Part shown: piece by piece, positions 20,754-32,434 of the stretch | How positions within the stretch are numbered: position 1 is the first letter of the stretch | Layout: the number at the start of each line of letters is the position of its first letter | Source: Ustulina deusta | Lineage: Eukaryota; Ascomycota; Sordariomycetes; Xylariales; Xylariaceae | Length of the DNA stretch: 64,000 nucleotides | Reading direction: 5' to 3' | NCBI GenBank assembly: GCA_023159155.1 | Contig: JAJNNX010000003.1 | Location: 1,364,001 to 1,428,000 of the forward strand | The notes under the pieces: generated by a model | What the model saw: only the letters and a program-made list of their open reading frames with translations | What the model was told of the DNA's origin: nothing | The model's database searches: none | Made by a program: the position numbers and the translations under genes

Positions 20754-23700
20754 TTAGGCGCTCTGGAGTGAGGTCGTCAGGCTTAAATCGCCTGGTCCGC
20801 TGTTGAAGGCTGACTTGAGCATTGCAGCACTCCCTGTCGCACTCTGCGCCCCCGACTTCTCTAAACCGGATACCGCACTATCGACTTCACCAAAGGTGAT
20901 GCCCAAGCCGCCTTTCTTATCGTCGTCGCCCTGTGCGCCTTCTTCTATCTTCTCGTCGAGGTTCATCAGTGCCGGGGGCCGGTGACGCATCTGCCTTGCC
21001 TTGGCGAGAGAAATAGTCTTTTGCTGGTATGTAGAGGTCATGGGTTGGCTATCGTCCCGATCGATGGTTGCCTTCATTAACGCCGCCATCCAAGCCCTTC
21101 CCTGCTGGAGATTGGGTACCGCAAAGTAGTGTACTGTTGGCTTGGTGAAGTTGACAGCCTTGGAGAGGCCTGCTCGAGGCGGCAAAAGCTTGAATATGAA
21201 CATTGAATCAGTCCCTTTCTCAATGGCTGCGGCTGCAGCTGCGTCACTCTCAGCAAGAGTGTGAAGATTGCTGTCCGCAGGCGTCATCGGAGTATTGCTA
21301 GCACCTGTCAAGGTAGCATGTAGACCAGTCAAGCGTTCATTATCGGCCGGCAGCACTCGATGGAAGGAGATATCGATTAGTCCTTTTTCCTCGGTGTCAT
21401 CTTCTGAATAGTAATAGGAGAGTCTCCTTCCCCTCAGAACAAAGAGGCGTGGTTTCCAAGTGGTCATAAGGTTCGAGTTCTTCTTTTTCATCCATCCGCT
21501 GTAATCAGCATCTTTCATGGCATCTCGGGGGCCAATTTTCTGCAGGCCGCGCAGATACGCGCTTGTCTCCTTCTTTGTCTTCTTTCCGCTTTTTCGGCTG
21601 CTAGCCGTTGTAGTTGAATACGGGCTTCTTCCCGCGTCAGGCGACTCTAGATCAAAGCTTGGGCCAGCCGAAGGAGTGCTGGAGCCGGTTCTGGCCGGAG
21701 ACTGTAATGGCGAATCCTTGGAGTCAGTTGGCGAACCAAATTTCGAGCGATCGGCGCCGGTAACAGCATCAGATAAGGCTCGCAGCCCACCAAACCCAGG
21801 GATCCTACCACTAGTATTCGATAACCAGTCACTATGGCCGCCCTGCCGAGCACCTAGCGTAGTAGGGGAGGCCCGTGCGTCATCAAGTTTCGTCACCGTA
21901 GGCGATGGGCCATCTTTGGCTGGTGGCGGTGGCCGATATGAATCTGTGGTGGTAGTAGAAGTAATTCGACGGTGGTCGCCACTTGTGCCGTAATACATTT
22001 GCGAAGCCGATGGAGGGGTCGTGTCTCGAGTAGAGCTGACGCTTCCATAATGGGAACGCCTGGATAGTGCCGTTGCACTTCTGACCCGTTGCTGTTCAGC
22101 GTAGCTGGATTGAAGAGTGTGAGAAACGAGGCTGTCGCGCTTTTTAAGCACGTTACGGCGGCGCCCATCAATTTCCGTCCCGGAGAAATAACCACGGTCA
22201 AGGTCGGCGGTAGAATCTTGGGAAATATCGGCATCGGATGCGGTGACGATGTCTTGGAAGCCCGTCGAGGACAATGGGCGAGGCGGGTGTTGGGTGGGCG
22301 CGGCCCCCATTGTCCAATTTCGGTCAAAAGACGGCTGTTTTTTGTGGGATGCTTCGGTCTGTGGAAAGGTCCCGGAGCTGGAAAGCTTTGGAGTTCCAGT
22401 AGTGGCCGCGGGAGGATTAACAGTGAACCGAAAATCGGTGGAAGAATGTCTTCGTGAATGATGAAGGTCCCGCACAGAAGCTGCTGATGGCCTCTTCTGA
22501 TGAGACGGCCTGGTGGGACTATCCAGGAGACCTTTCGGAGAAACGGGGCCACTTAGTGTCATAGCTTCTATCCGGGGAGTCTGGGAGAGACGTTTGGCAT
22601 GAATCGAAGTCGGGCGGTCTTCTATGGGTGAAAGCCTCTGGGTGTTTGTTAGAGTGCTGGTTCGGCTCCTCCTCCTGCCAGTTGCCCTAGAATCTTCCGA
22701 CCCCGCATCGCTACCATATGTTTGTCGTCGCATGGCAAGACCATGCCCATTTACCTCATCTTGCAGAGCCTTTATCCTCTGCCAGGTCTTCAAGCGCCTC
22801 CCCACGGAACCCAGGTCGAAAGCCTTTAAAAAAAGCGAGGATTGGTCCATACCCAGAAGAACTTCGCCTGCAATCTCCTGGTCCCGGAAAACTTCGCAAT
22901 GTTTCTTCTCGACTCCCATTGTGAACAAATACTCGGCTACGTCATCGGCGGTCCAAGCTTCGACTTCTGCACGGCTATGCGGAGCCTCCTCCTCCTCATC
23001 CGTTTCCTCACCCTGAATGTACGAGAGCCGGTCTTGCATCTGAGAGCTGTATTCGCTACCAGAGTCTGTCGCATGGTGCGTGTTGCCATTTTGCGGGGAC
23101 GAGTGGAGATCAGTTATGTGTTCGTTAATGACAGTTAGCGTGTCGTGAAGAACCTGGCTGTCCTGGCTTGATGCAGGATTAAAATGCGCTGTGGTGTGGT
23201 GTCCAGTAGCATAACTGGGAGGCTTGCTGGTCACTTGTGCCGCCGGCGCAGAAACAGACCTATTCTCTTGCTTCGTGGCGCTCAAAGGAAGCGTAACTGG
23301 ACTATGGCCGCCAGGCAGGGAAGGGGTCGAGTTAGGATTTGGTGTCGGTTGCGGCGCGGGAGCAGGAGTGGGAGCGGGAGCGGGAGCAGAAGTTGGTGGT
23401 TGAGATGGTTCCACGAGCGCACCATTAGAGGGGTGTGCGTGAGAGGGGCTTGAAGCGGGCTTCAGTACGACGACAGGCGCTGTGATGCCCTTAGGGGCTG
23501 CCCTCGTATAGACTGTCGGGCAACGTTTAGTCGACGCAGAAGAACGAATCAGCAGGGGCACGCACCCTCAGGAAATAGGCCATTATTCCCATTCACCATG
23601 TGGCGACCCAAAAACCAACCATCGCCAAACTCATCGTCTCTTTCGATTAGTTCTACTCGGTCGCCCTTAGCCAGACTCAATTCATCAGAGCTCCTGGCCT

Positions 23701-23852
23701 GGAAGTCGTCTGCAGCGGCAGCGATGTTTATTAGCACTCGTGAGGGCAGACGCAGGATTGCGGGACGACAAGGCACCGAGACACGACTCACGGATGACGA
23801 CCAGGATATCGCCCACTTCAGGGCGCCCTTCGGCAGGCTGCCTCGATGCCAT
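20754..23852 (-). CDS. BOI1: SH3-SAM-PH scaffold protein, BOI1/BOI2 homologue
   Basis: Three exons, 23852-23792, 23709-23566 and 23512-20754, give 987 residues. The start MASRQPAEGRPEVGD is chosen because splicing over intron 1 (82 nt, GTGAGT, TGCTAAT, CTGCAG) restores the SH3 opening GDILVVIHDFQARSSDEL; ATGs inside that intron would break the fold. SH3 spans about 16-70 (ending WFLGRHMVNGNNGLFPE). A Pro-rich linker (SAPAPAPTPAPAPQPTP) follows. SAM spans about 252-320 (EAWTADDVAEYLFTMGVEKK). A long Ser/Thr-rich disordered region follows, then PH at about 737-885 (YSGWMKKKNSNLMTTWKPRL). This order is that of yeast Boi1/Boi2, cortical scaffolds that bind Bem1, Cdc42 and phosphoinositides and promote polarised exocytosis. 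I expect the product at hyphal tips and septa. Yeast has two paralogues, so the symbol is approximate. Confidence 0.9.
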
Positions 23853-25074
23853 TCTGGGCTTCGGACAACGCCGAGGTCGGGATGGGAGTATTTGCGCGGC
23901 GATATGATGGAGAGGATAGAGGGTGAACCATGGGAGCTGGGAGGACTTGAAGTGATAGATAGCCGCCGGCGGAGGAGAGTGGGAAGCTAGCCGCCTCCGA
24001 CGGGTGGGCTAAGGCCTAAGGGGCGCCTAAGGGGATGGATGGTCTCAATAGGAGTGGGCCACTACGGGAAGGGGTCTCTACGCTGCTGGTGTAACTCCAC
24101 GGATACTAGATGGGGACGTAATGCTCAAGCGTGGCGCAACGCATCGGGACCTAGTTGGCGAACTGTATTTGGCGAGAGAACGGACTCGACTATAGGAACA
24201 AACAAACAATGCACAACGCTATGCTGGGACTGTACAGTAGGTATACCCCGAATGAGCGACGAGAATAGGAACAGGAGCGAGGAGATGCTGATGCGGATGC
24301 TGCTGCGAATGAGGTCTGTGTGCTGGCCGTGGCGATCGGGTTTGTCAATGCAATACTAGATAGCGTATGTACCTATAGGTAGGGAGATTATGCCGAACGT
24401 CGGGAGCGGTTGATTAGTGCAGCGAGCTCGACAGGTGGCCAGTGGGTGGGCAATTCGTGGTGTTCTCGTCCCGTCGCCGTCAGTGTCGTCGCCGCGCCAC
24501 GTCGGCGGTTTTGACGATGTCAGGCGGGAACAACGAACAACAAACACGGTTGAGGAGAGAAGTATGGAATAGCTACCAGAGGATAAAGCCGGGGGCACTA
24601 AACACTTGGGCTGTGGGCTCGATCGCTATGACTGCTGGGATCGGGTCGGGACCGTCTCGTGCTGTCTCAGGGTCTCTCAATTTCCCCTTCCCCTCCTGGT
24701 TGTCGGACCCCCTTTTTGGGTGCAACCTAAACTCTACTGGCCCGGTGGTAGCAGAGTGCGAGTAGCCAGTCCGAGCGACGACTAGACAAGCTACGAACGA
24801 ATATTGATACGCGAGAGAACAAGATGAAACCGAGAATGGCCGGGAGAGGGGGCTCTTCTTGACGAATTACTTACTCTTCTGCTGCTAATGTGACAAGGAG
24901 ATGAAATACACTTGAAGTACCTAGTATAGACACCTACGTGTATATAATGCCTGCGGGCCAGCCACTAAACTAAAACTACATAGGTGCGCCATGGTTTACT
25001 TGTACATCTAATGGTGGCAGGCTCACTGCAGGCTTTTCTGAAGTACAGCTCTCGCATTGGCCAATAACATAGAT

Positions 25075-25570
25075 GTACCTAGGTAGGTAGTAGTAGGTTT
25101 AGTGAGGTACCTAATGGAACCAAGCATTATAGGTAGAAACTTGCAGCACACAATTAGGCACCTACTTACTTCGGGGTACTCTGTAGGTAAAAGTATGTAT
25201 CTCTACCTACATATGTAGGTAGGTGCAGTATATTTATTCATCATAGTAGTTGGCCACATGTATGCATGCTGTTCTGAGGTACGTGGTAATATGTATGTAC
25301 AGCTTCTAAGTTGGCCACCTAAAACCAGACTCATCTATTTCCTTGGTATAATTGGCTATGGATGTTGTGAACAGCGAACCGACACACCCCAGTTGTTTTC
25401 GACCTGCTTCCCTCTACACAATCGCATCATTTATCTGCGTGGCATGTAAGTGGCAACACTAGAAGAGGATATATTATAACAGGCGTATCCTTGATACCTA
25501 GGTGAGGTACTCTATTACCTACTATCGAGGCTACATAGTATACTAGTACACTACCTACACTAGGTAGGCC
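25075..25570. repeat. Dense cluster of TACCTA/TAGGTA words
   Basis: The stretch contains many copies of TAGGTA and its complement TACCTA, several back to back (CTAGGTAGGTAG, TACCTACATATGTAGGTAGG). The same word recurs in other intergenic parts of the window (5060, 8440, 13563, 25817, 31405-31510, 34730-34900, 35145-35170, 42060-42120). It is not a simple tandem array. Confidence 0.75.
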
Positions 25571-25816
25571 GGTTCACATTTCCCAGAGCCATGGCACAAC
25601 CTGCCGAGACCACGGAGACTGCAACAGACGGACCACCAGGCTGATGCCCAACGTGTAATATAGGTTCCCTGTAGCCAGGGAAGTGCCGGTAGCCTCTACC
25701 AGGGGAATATATAAATAAACACCTGTGCGCTGCATACATGTACAAACTGACGGCCGTCTCGTTTCCAATTGCTCCTGTCCTAGTGTCCCTGCCTATACAG
25801 AGCCGGACTCTAAAAG

Positions 25817-25828
25817 GTACCTAGGTAC
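25817..25828. repeat. Perfect 12-bp palindrome GTACCTAGGTAC
   Basis: An exact self-complementary site made of the TACCTA/TAGGTA words common in this window's intergenic DNA. Confidence 0.85.
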
Positions 25829-26572
25829 ATGATAGATGCATGCGCATCCGATTCAATGTCGCATTACACGGACCCACCCGCGACCGAGCGCTGAAAATCC
25901 CGATTAGTGATGATGATGTCGTTGCCAGGTGTGTGAAACCGCGAGTGCAGTATCTTGGGAAGGTGCGGAGGAAGGTAAGCAAGGTAAACAGGGTAGCCAT
26001 AGGTCAGTACGCAGTAAGTATTCTCGAGCATGGAAGTTGCGAAGACGGCCAGAAAACTTGCCTTCGTCAGTACCTACCTGGATAAGATATCTTGGGTTGG
26101 GTGTGTAAATTCGCGAAGATTAGGTCTGTACCTAAGGTAGGTCTATTGTAAGATGCTCTAACCCATTGACACTGGTACCTAGTGTAGGTGGGTATGTAGG
26201 CCGTCTTGTTGGTAACATGCATTCCGGGCTCGACGGCATTCTCTGTCGCGACCATTCTTGCATTCTCTGCACATGCTTGATTCCTAGCGGGACAAAACCG
26301 GAACAAACGACGCGAGACACCGCTGGCTCTTCTCTCGCCTTTCGCACAACTCGCTACTCTGGACTGTTTTCTCGATCGGAGGGACTTGCATTCCCCGTGC
26401 AAGTCGGTTCGCGTCGTGGGGGGGGTGTCCGTTGAATGAAGGCTCGACACAAATCACGGTACCTAGCTCAAATCCGGCCGGCCCGGTTTCTCATCCGCCC
26501 GCCCTGGGTGGATGTCTCCGCCTGACGAGATCTGCACAGGGTCCAACGCGAACGCCGCACGAAACAACCTCC

Positions 26573-29500
26573 ATGGCGCCCGCGGGAGGCACTGTCGCCA
26601 GCCTTGGGCCGGGGAAGGGGAGAGGGCATGGCCAGAATCCTGCCCTGCCCGCCGCCCTCGACGGCCGTCAGGTTGCTGCCTCGAATTCGACATTGAATGC
26701 CTGGGTGGGACGTCGACAACCCTCGTGGCTGACCAACGCGACGCCTGTGCAGCCGACTCCTCGTCCTGCGCGACCGCCACCTGTGGCCGCTGCCCCGGTT
26801 GCCGCGACGCCGACCACCGAGACGACGTCGTCCCAGCCTCAGCCTCAGCCCAAGCCTCAGTCCCGACTTCAACCTCATCCTCCGTCGCGGCCTCCATGTC
26901 AACCTAGTCGCCAATCTCAGCATAATCTTCAACTGCAGCCTCAATCATCAGCTCAATCTCCTCACCAGCCAGTGCCATCGCCGCCAGCACCTTCAAACTC
27001 ACCGCCTGCCCCTTCGCAGCCGTCTGACCTAGTCACGGCAGTAGGCCCGCTACAACTCCCGTAAGCCGTTTGTTTTGCCAGCACTCTCGCTTTGCATTGT
27101 GATCACCTCGCAGCTAAAGGTATTTTCTGTAGGACCTCGTTAGCCGATCCCGCTCTACTTTCACCAGCACCGAGCGACGAACCCAGCCCATGCTTATCGC
27201 TTCTCCGCGACAGCCTTAACACTAGCAACCCATGCCCAGTCAGCCCTCACAACGACCCGCCCACAACCGAAGCTCACTTTGTATTCGATAGCCATGTGAA
27301 CTTCCACCCTCTATCTTCGCCTCAGAGCCGAGACCTTGCCTCTCCAGCGGACAACGGTCAGAGTGCCTCACCCCAGGGTACAACCCAAGTTCACTCACCC
27401 CCCGCCGCTTCGTCAGCCGAAGAGATGGCTCTTAATACACCGACCCCGATTGTGATAGGCGTTGGCAATGCTGGTTCCGTCCCAGGAGACATATCCCAGT
27501 CAATAGCGCCGAAGAGACGGCGAGTTGAGTATGTGTCTAGCCCCATTTCGTCAGATCATACGGTTACTTTGAAACAATATTTGACTAATCCACCGGTTTT
27601 TTTTTTATAGGAACAACTCTCTTGCCTTTCTCGAGGCTCACAGGGCTCAAACCCAACTGGATGCGTGCTTGCAAGAGCTGGGCGGGGAGCACGGCCTGGA
27701 GGAGTCTGTTGAGCGACCACGCTTTCTTCTATTGATCAAAGCTTGCCGCGACGGGGATATTTTCTTCGTTGCATTGCATCAATTGTTTTGCTCGTGGACG
27801 GCAAGTCAAGCCTCGGTTCACGGGTTATGCGACGAGAACGTTCACGATACTTCTCTTGTGGATAACGCTTTTGGAATCATGGGAACAGTTCTTAAGGCCA
27901 ATTCAAAGCTGAGAGAGACGATCCTACGATGGTTTGCTAACTTTCCTATGCCGTTGGGCACATTGCGACTCGATCGGTTCTACGCTCGGACAATACATCA
28001 GGTGCTGGATTTTCTGATTTGCGTGTCGAGAAGATGGTCAATCGTCAACCATGAACACTCGTTGGCAGGCTATCCCTTACTAATGAGTGAGCTGATCAAC
28101 AATTTCCGCCTGTACTCCCCAATTCTACAGTCTATTGTGTTTCGAGCATCTAGAAGGACTTTAGGGGCCCCGGATCAGCCTATTGGCGTATTACTCGACG
28201 AGCTGTTCAGGGTCGACCAGGAGAAACACCGGAGCCCCGACGATGGAACTTACTCACTCCGGCTTGAAGGAGTGACATATGACGAATATAATGTTAGCTT
28301 GGCTAAAAAATACCAGTCGCTCATTCGACATAAGCGTACTTCTCACGTGCGCTCTAGTCATAGCCCGTCAATTCCTCCTACGTCAACAGCTCACTCTTCA
28401 GGTGTCTCAACACCTTCTATGGTCAGTGAACATCTACAAGCCGACATGACACAAGGATTTAGGCCAGCACTGCAGGCGATAAATACCGGAAGGGCAGTAC
28501 CCAATAGTGGAAGGGTAATACCCAGTAACGGGCAAAATATCCATTCACCCTCACCTACCTACTCTCCGATAAATCCGCAACCTATGGTAATCCCACATAC
28601 AACTGCAACTTTTACTCCTCAATTTGCGGCTATAGCACCTCATGTTCTCCCAAGTAGTCCAACAGCTGGGATAGCTACATCTCCATACCAATCTCCCAAT
28701 ATCCACCAGCAAGGACAATATGGAACCTCTAATCTCCATACACAACAAATTGCTCAACAACGACACTTTGAGAATCTCCGACAACAGCAGCACCAGTACC
28801 ACCTTCTCCCACTACACCGTGCCCAGCAGCAGCAGCAGCTTAGCTGGCAGTTCCAGCTCCAACAACAACAGCAGCAGCAACAGCAACAGCAGCTCCAACA
28901 GTTTCAGTATCTGCAGAGGAAGCGATCTCAGCCTGGAGCAGCACCCAGTCCACGACCCTCACCTGTCCAAACAACACGTTCACTACCGGGCCAAGTCCCC
29001 CCGGCTGGGCAGCTTTCAACCCAATTTCAGAATACCAGCAGTCACCCTGTTTCTCCCGCACCTTTTCGTAATTTAGCCCCTGTCCCGGTGCCCTCAAATT
29101 TGGCGCATCAGTCTGGTCCAGTGGACTCGTCGCTCTCCCCTCAAGCCGTAAATATAATTCAACCAAGCAATGTGCGCCGCTCGTTAGTCAGGCCACAGCG
29201 ACAACTAGCCCAGCCAATTGACCGGTTAATTCCAATTCCTGGTCTGAGGATAAATCTACAAGATTATCCCCATACACCTTATGACAAGAGATCTATTGAT
29301 CACTCTCTTCACCAGGCTCATTTGCGCAGCCCGAAACGTATTCCTAGGGCACTTTCCGCGGCTCCTTCCGAAAGGCATTATCAGGCCGTTAAAGGTTTTG
29401 CTCTCGAGCCAACTCCGATTCCTCCACAGGCATACTTGTACGAGTTCACATTTAATATTGCAGATATAGTCCTTGGAAAACTCGCGCTAAATGAGAAGAT

Positions 29501-30431
29501 AGCGGGTGAAGTGCTCCCCGTAAATTGGTTCAGTAATGGATCTCTTCGAATTCGTGCGCGGTGTTGCAATTTGTCCATGACTACTGACCCTATCCCCGAC
29601 CATGCGTGGGTAACTTCGGAAACAACTTGGCCGGATCATATTTTCCTGAGTTTGAATGACCAGGTCATCGAAATTAAGCGCAAACAGCACCATTCGAAGG
29701 ATCTCCCAGTTGAAATCTCTTCACTCGTACGCCTGGGTGTGAACACTCTCTCAATTTCCATCCTAGCGCAAAATACGCAACGCAAACAGCAAACCCCATA
29801 TTTTGCTGTAGAGATAGTGGAAGTGCTAAGTCACAGCGCTATACTCCAGATGGTTCATGTTTCAGGAAGCAGGCCGGCGAACGAGACTCGTGAAGTGATC
29901 CAAAAGCGCTTGGCTGGTGGTCTGTCCGACCTGACCGGAGACGACAATGATCTCGAGATACCTAATGATGGAATCTCCATCGACCTCGCCGACCCCTTCA
30001 CTGCTACGATATTCAAGGTTCCTGTTCGTGGAATGGCCTGTAAACATCTAGAGTGCTTTGACCTCGAGAATTGGCTAAATACCCGTCTGGGGAAAAAGTC
30101 GCCGTGCGTCTGTGCTGGTCCGAACTGCAAGTGTCCAAAAGAGCCATCATTCGTGGATAAGTGGAAGTGTCCATTCTGTGACGGTGACGCGCGTCCGTAT
30201 AGCCTTTACATCGACGAGTTTCTTGTGGAGATTCGCACTTGCTTAGAGCAAAACAAGCAACTGCGGACCAAATCCATCACCGTATATGCCGATGGATCTT
30301 GGCAGGCTAACGATCCGGCTGGGGACGACGACAGCGATACAGAGAGCGACGACAATGGCACGCGGGCTACTTCTAAAGCGGCTCCCAAGCCTTCCATACC
30401 ACGAAACATTATCGAGCTCGATGATGAATGA
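26573..30431 (+). CDS. MIZ/SP-RING zinc-finger protein (PIAS/ZMIZ-like, probable SUMO ligase)
   Basis: Three exons, 26573-27060, 27133-27528 and 27611-30431, give 1234 residues. The start (CTCCATGGCG context) gives MAPAGGTVASLG; an in-frame ATG at 26432 would add 47 residues. Intron 1 (72 nt) is GTAAGC/CTGTAG, and intron 2 (82 nt) is GTATGT, GACTAAT and TTATAG. Residues 1-290 are Pro/Gln/Ser-rich. A helical fungal region follows (about 340-490), then a Gln-rich stretch (about 700-735). A PINIT-like domain lies at about 902-1038 (HIFLSLNDQVIEIKRKQHH, LGVNTLSISIL). The MIZ finger lies at about 1100-1165, from GMACKHLECFDLENWL to WKCPFCDGDARPYSLYIDEF. Siz/PIAS proteins use PINIT plus MIZ to pass SUMO to nuclear targets; ZMIZ relatives act as transcription cofactors. 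The tail is acidic (DDDSDTESDD), as a SUMO-interacting segment might be. The finger has a Cys-rich insertion. Confidence 0.88.
28826..28907 (+). repeat. CAG/CAA repeat encoding a polyglutamine tract
   Basis: Mixed CAG and CAA codons inside the MIZ gene encode about 25 glutamines broken by a few Leu, Ser, Trp and Phe. The codon mixing suggests a moderately stable tract. Confidence 0.9.
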
Positions 30432-32434
30432 AGCCTTAGGTGTCGCGTATCAACCGAGGTAGCTGAACCTATTCCGTTGTTATCAGAACACGGAATATAC
30501 GTAAATCCACCATGTGGGTTTACAGATGATTATAGGTTCCCATGGTAACCCATCACCAGTCACGTTGTAGAATGAGCGAATATACCCCCTCGTTATATCA
30601 TTGCATGCTTACGAATTCTGTTTTTACAGCGTGGAGTACGGTGCAAAATGGGTCGGAATATCAAACGGAAAGTTTGATCTAGATTCCCATGATGAGTCGT
30701 TTTATTTCGAGTCAGTCACTAGGTAGCATCATCGGATATGGGCTAGAGTTGGGTCGCACATGGGCTGGATGGTCGGAAACAGATGTTTACTATTGGACAC
30801 CCATGTATCTACGTCCGGACATGACTCTCCATAACATGAAAAAAGGTTGTGATGGTGTCTCGGTAGAGAGTGTGCGAACACCTTTACTTCTGCGTGGCCT
30901 GGCTTGTTCTAATTTCTCTTTACTTGCCGGGCTCACAATGTGACTCTAATGTTATCTATTAATCATATGACTACTCGCGAATTACATTTGTAGCGTGTAG
31001 GTTAGACTATAGAGTGAGGATACGTACTTAAAGGACCATTGTTCTTTTTCCTCGCAGGATTTTCAACCCCCTTCGTGACCACCATCTATCTTGATAATTT
31101 ACTATTTTAGGATGGACTAGTAATCGCCCAGCTATGCTTGCTCCATCCATACCTACCTGTCGATGGCGCCCCCACTGGTATTCATGACCGACCTCGTGCG
31201 ATGTACACAGGGCTTGTGAACGAGGGCGTAGAAAGGTATTCATTCGATTTCATGTTTGTCCCCTGTGCTATCGACGCCCACCATCTCGGACTCCGCCCGG
31301 GCCTCTGATCGCCGTCTTCACCCGTCCCGCTTCCTTAACTCTCCTTGTATCTCGTATTCCAAGACGGGATGAAAGAACCTTCTGTGGCGTGTCTCAAGGT
31401 TACGAGGTAGGTAAGTGCATACCTTGTATTACCTATATTAGGTAGGGAGGTACTTAGGTACCCACATACATCCCCACCTACATATATACCTACTTGCCGC
31501 GCAACGGGTAGCAGTAACTAGGACGGATAGATAGCTGTCTATGTACCTAGCATATAGCAGACAGATCTGCGCGGATGGATAAACAGCGCAGCTGGCTGGG
31601 AATTTGATATATAGTTGAGGTGATGAGCTCCTGTCCGTCAAAGGGACGCGTCGAATAGTTCTTTCGGGACAGATCTTCTAGGTCGTGGGTACGTGGGTGT
31701 ACTTCATACATAAGTACGGAAAGATGCCGAACTTGGGTAGGTAGACAGATGTTTTGGTTTGGTTGTCATTAGGTGGGCATCTCGTGTTTGCAGTACCTAA
31801 TGGATATACATACTCTTCTATCTCTCTCGCTGAACATTATGTCAAGTTCGCTTTCCAGCATTGGATAATATTAAGAAAGGGTTGAGGAAAACAGCATGGT
31901 ATAATGGGAGAAAAAAAACGAGAGAAGGCAATACCAAAAGTATTTAATCTTGTCTCTAAGTTGCCGAACTACTTAACTTTGCTATTCACTGTTAGGTCAT
32001 ACCGGTAAGAGAAACAGAAGGGCGGCCACATGATGGCAGAACATGTAGAAAGCGCCAAAAATATATACCATCTACGTATTGATAGTCGTCCCCATACAGA
32101 TATACAAATATACAGATCTAGGAAGCCAATGGCTGACCAATGAGCTACCTAGTTAAGTACAGGTAGCAGGAAGCAGGCACGTTTCCATGCCCTAGCCAGT
32201 CAGGCTAATGGTGTGTATGTTTCTGCCAAAGCTCACGCATGACTGGTCAGTCAGCACCACCCATGCTTAACCCCAGTTCTCTTCCTTTTTCGCAAAACAT
32301 ATCCCTCCTGCAAAAAAGAGACATAAAAATAAACGCCGACCCGAGTGTACATACCTACATAATGAGTTGAACAAAAAAAGAACGATAGTAGAAATGAATC
32401 TTGTCATAATTTCCTAGTCTGGTGTGAGCCGCTT
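30432..32434. other. Intergenic region between convergent MIZ and KEX1 genes
   Basis: Two kilobases with 3' flanks of both genes. TACCTA/TAGGTA words are frequent at 31140-31170 and 31405-31510. No open frame has recognisable features. Confidence 0.5.

Larger units (their letters stand above)
23853..26572. other. Intergenic region between the divergent BOI1-like and MIZ genes
   Basis: A 2.7-kb spacer. The first kilobase next to BOI1 is probably its leader and promoter; frames at 24039-24359 and 24442-24765 show no domain. The middle holds the densest TACCTA/TAGGTA cluster of the window (25075-25570). Nothing else is recognised. Confidence 0.5.

Noticed and set aside
21517..21993. 158-codon plus-strand frame
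   Set aside because: Antisense shadow of the SH3-SAM-PH gene; composition is the mirror of its Ser/Thr/Pro-rich region.
26463..26944. Two overlapping minus-strand frames rich in Arg and Glu/Ala
   Set aside because: They mirror the Pro/Gln-rich first exon of the MIZ gene and have no independent support.
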